A stretch of 64,000 bases of DNA, from the NCBI RefSeq assembly GCF_016745255.1, contig NZ_JADOEQ010000005.1, positions 1-64,000 of the forward strand, read 5' to 3'. Positions within the stretch are counted from its first letter, which is position 1, and the number at the start of each line of letters is the position of its first letter. Position numbers and translations under genes: made by a program. Below are positions 62,114 to 64,000 of the stretch, in pieces. Source of the DNA: Enterococcus sp. BWR-S5. GTDB lineage: Bacteria; Bacillota; Bacilli; Lactobacillales; Enterococcaceae. The notes under the pieces were generated by a model, which made no database searches, was not told the DNA's origin, and was given only the letters and a program-made list of their open reading frames with translations.

Positions 62114-62923
62114 ATGAAATTGAAAAAATGGTTAGGTATGGGATTAGTTGCAGTAGGAGTACTTGGCAGCCTGGGATTTGCTGCAAAAGCAGATGCAGAG
62201 GAAGTTGATGAAAGAGTGTATATATCGAATTCATCCTTACGCTATTGGATAAACGATAGTTTGTCAAACAACGGAGAGAACGTAGAAAACGAGTTGCCGA
62301 CAGTTGGGCAGTTGAACGGTCTGACAGGTACGTTTGATGGATCTGTTGGTGATTCAAGTAGTTACAGCCTTGAAGGTATTCAACACATGAAAAATGTAAA
62401 AAACTTTGGTTTAGTTCTGGGTGGAAACATTATAGATTTTAGACCGTTGTCAGATTTGTCCACAGTAGAGAATTTTCATTTTGGGCATGCTCATGGTGAA
62501 CCTTGGGGGCCTGTTGCAGACATCTCGTTTGTTGAGAACTGGCAAAATCTTCAACAATTTACTTTTGACAAGGTCGTATTTGATCTAAGTCCACTAGATA
62601 ATGCGGATAATTTAACATATGCACACTTTAGCGGGAGTCTTGGAACGGTTGGTGCCAAGCAGGCAATTTCTAAAGCAAATCGAGAATTAGTAATGGCCAA
62701 TCCTGTTACTTATTCTAAACACTTTGGTGATGATGTATTGGTAGACAGTTATGATAATCTTGAGATTGAAGTGAAAAATTCAGGAGACTTATTTATTATA
62801 AAAGATATCCCTGAAAATACGGAGAGTATAACGATTCTGATTTCAAACCAAACGAATGATTGGGAAGCGGATAAAAGTTATTCTCATTTAGCCACATACA
62901 AAATCCCATTAGTGTGGTACTAA
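62114..62923 (+). CDS. Secreted leucine-rich-repeat-like protein
   Basis: Predicted 269-aa exported protein. The signal peptide MKLKKWLGMGLVAVGVLGSLGFAAKADAEE is cut near residue 28. The middle holds a few irregular internalin-like units (SLEGIQHMKNVKNFGLVLGGNIIDFRPLSDLSTVENFHFG, then ISFVENWQNLQQFTFDKVVFDLSPLDNADNLTYAHFSG). It then changes to a beta-rich C-terminus (DNLEIEVKNSGDLFIIKDIPENTESITILI). There is no LPXTG anchor, GW module or WxL motif, so it is probably released or held non-covalently. AGGAGGAG precedes the ATG. Its length is small for an internalin. Confidence 0.65.
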   Translation: MKLKKWLGMGLVAVGVLGSLGFAAKADAEEVDERVYISNSSLRYWINDSLSNNGENVENELPTVGQLNGLTGTFDGSVGDSSSYSLEGIQHMKNVKNFGLVLGGNIIDFRPLSDLSTVENFHFGHAHGEPWGPVADISFVENWQNLQQFTFDKVVFDLSPLDNADNLTYAHFSGSLGTVGAKQAISKANRELVMANPVTYSKHFGDDVLVDSYDNLEIEVKNSGDLFIIKDIPENTESITILISNQTNDWEADKSYSHLATYKIPLVWY

Positions 62924-62949
62924 AATAAGATAGTTTAGAATAAAAGTAT

Positions 62950-62980
62950 AGCCGGATGAACGTCATTTGTTCATCCGGCT
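62950..62980. terminator. Hairpin between convergent LRR-like and CAMP-factor genes
   Basis: AGCCGGATGAAC (62950-62961) pairs perfectly with GTTCATCCGGCT (62969-62980), with a 7-nt loop. T runs are short on both strands. Confidence 0.7.
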
Positions 62981-63025
62981 AAAACTGAATAGATGTTGTT
63001 TTATTGTTTGATTACATCGTTTGTC

Positions 63026-63799
63026 TTATTTTGACTGTGCAGTATAGCTTAAAGCTAATTCTAATGCGTTTTCCAAGCTTTGGATTGCTACATTCACATC
63101 ACCAACTGTTGACTTCAGGCTTAACTGAACCCCAACTGCTTTTGTAATTACTTTGTTCAAATCGTTGTAGACAGCGAAAGAAACTTTACCAAGGACTTTT
63201 TTATCACGTTCAAAACGAGTTGCCCAGATAGCGGCATCTAGCTTTTGTTTTACAGTGTATGTTGCGATTGAATTGTCATTTAAATCATCGTAAGTTAATA
63301 CCTTTTCCATCATTTCCTGTAGAGAAACGATTTGTCGTTCGATTCCGGACACTGTTGCAAACGGATCAGCAACAACGATGACTGCTTTTGTGATTTCAAC
63401 ACCAAGCTCACGATGTGCTTGCTGCACTTTGTTGCCCAATTGCTCTACAGAAAAAGCAATTGCATTACTGATTTCAGTAATCAGCTGTAAACGAACCCCG
63501 ATACTATCAAGATCATAGATAGTAACCATGTTAAAGCGAGCCTTGCTTGTTGTCGCTTGTACATCCTGCTCAAGATTAGCCAGAACAGGAGCTAAATCCT
63601 GTAGCATAGCCTCGTAGTCTGTTCCAATTGCTTTTTCCTCTAACTCTTCCAGCTTTTCTTTTTGTTCTTGAACGATTGCTGCATCACTTTGAGTAACTGC
63701 CTGATTTTGACTTTCTGCCAAAACCGGTACACCTGCTGCGGCAATACTCGCCCCAAATAAAGCTAATGCCAATACGCTTGTTAATGCTACTTTTTTCAT
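63026..63799 (-). CDS. CAMP factor family pore-forming toxin
   Basis: Predicted 257-aa secreted protein. The signal peptide (about 1-28) ends in GVPVLAES. The mature part matches the Streptococcus agalactiae CAMP factor as I recall it: TIYDLDSIGVRLQLITEISNAIAFS, LGVEITKAVIVVADPFATVSGIERQI, KVLTYDDLNDNSIATYTVKQKLDAAIWATRFERDKKVLGK and VYNDLNKVITKAVGVQLSLKSTVGDV. CAMP factors insert into membranes weakened by sphingomyelinase. Length is that of the whole family, so it appears intact. AGGGGG precedes the ATG. The neighbours give no operon. Haemolytic activity in this host is unproven. Confidence 0.88.
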   Translation of the reverse strand: MKKVALTSVLALALFGASIAAAGVPVLAESQNQAVTQSDAAIVQEQKEKLEELEEKAIGTDYEAMLQDLAPVLANLEQDVQATTSKARFNMVTIYDLDSIGVRLQLITEISNAIAFSVEQLGNKVQQAHRELGVEITKAVIVVADPFATVSGIERQIVSLQEMMEKVLTYDDLNDNSIATYTVKQKLDAAIWATRFERDKKVLGKVSFAVYNDLNKVITKAVGVQLSLKSTVGDVNVAIQSLENALELALSYTAQSK

Positions 63800-63844
63800 T
63801 TGAATCCCCCTAAAATTTGTTAAAGCTATTACGCTTGAAAAATT

Positions 63845-63899
63845 AGTATAATAAAAATAACTAATTTAAGCAATGTTTTTTTTACAAAAAGTTATTTTT
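63845..63899 (-). promoter_or_regulatory. Promoter of the CAMP-factor gene with inverted repeat
   Basis: On the minus strand, -35 TTGCTT (63873-63868) and -10 TATACT (63850-63845) are 17 nt apart. An inverted repeat AAAAATAACT/AGTTATTTTT (63853-63862 and 63890-63899) brackets the -35 and may be an operator. Sequence from 63900 to the window end is AT-rich without a supported gene. Confidence 0.6.
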
Positions 63900-64000
63900 A
63901 TGATAAAGAATTTAATTAAGGTTTTTTATTTTTTAGAAGATAAAGCCTATTGGTAGTAGCTAAAAAAATGTTACTTATAAAATATATTCGAATGTATTCT

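Overview
The window looks like a chromosomal segment of a low-GC Lactobacillales bacterium, most likely Enterococcus or a close relative. Evidence for this is the housekeeping run polA-mutM-coaE, nrdR-dnaB-dnaI, a CtsR-type operator before clpB, a fabF/fabZ pair with FabT-type boxes set apart from any acc/fab cluster, a CPH-type CopB ATPase and LicT-type bgl regulation. I see no rRNA, tRNA, CRISPR array, prophage or insertion sequence. The assignment rests on gene content and protein resemblance only.

Layout. 0.1-9.4 kb: GNAT acetyltransferase, PcsB/CwlO-like M23 hydrolase (TTG start), XRE regulator, an unknown gene preceded by direct repeats, CopB, an Mga-like regulator, an aldo/keto reductase and a HEAT-like protein. 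9.4-22.3 kb: polA behind three copies of a roughly 100-bp leader unit, mutM-coaE, a frameshifted lipoprotein gene, nrdR, dnaB-dnaI, another lipoprotein and clpB. 22.5-33.8 kb: a TMEM175-like channel, a MATE exporter, an unknown MGQRAN-type protein, an HSL esterase, a four-gene minus-strand operon (Eis-like acetyltransferase, P-loop kinase, nucleoside deoxyribosyltransferase, YjdF-like membrane protein), lepA and a divergent stand-alone purC with PurBox-like sites.

34-45.2 kb is the most distinctive region. A gene of three fused RidA domains lies beside a LacI regulator. Divergent from the regulator is a seven-gene operon: fucose-isomerase-fold isomerase, split transketolase (two subunits), FGGY kinase, esterase, apiosidase-like (DUF4038/GH140) hydrolase and a lone PTS EIIC. 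The set reads as release of a branched pentose from a glycoside, then isomerisation, phosphorylation and transketolase cleavage. D-apiose is the best candidate substrate, but this is inference. A perfect 19-bp palindrome sits in the divergent promoter region.

45.5-64 kb: an ICMT-family methyltransferase, an alpha-carbonic anhydrase lipoprotein, fabF-fabZ (probably FabO/FabN for unsaturated fatty acids), a complete BceRSAB-type peptide-antibiotic sensing and export module, a LicT/EIIBCA/GH1 beta-glucoside operon with two RAT antiterminators, a PrsW protease, two immunity-like genes, a secreted LRR-like protein and, at the right end, a CAMP-factor pore-forming toxin homologue.
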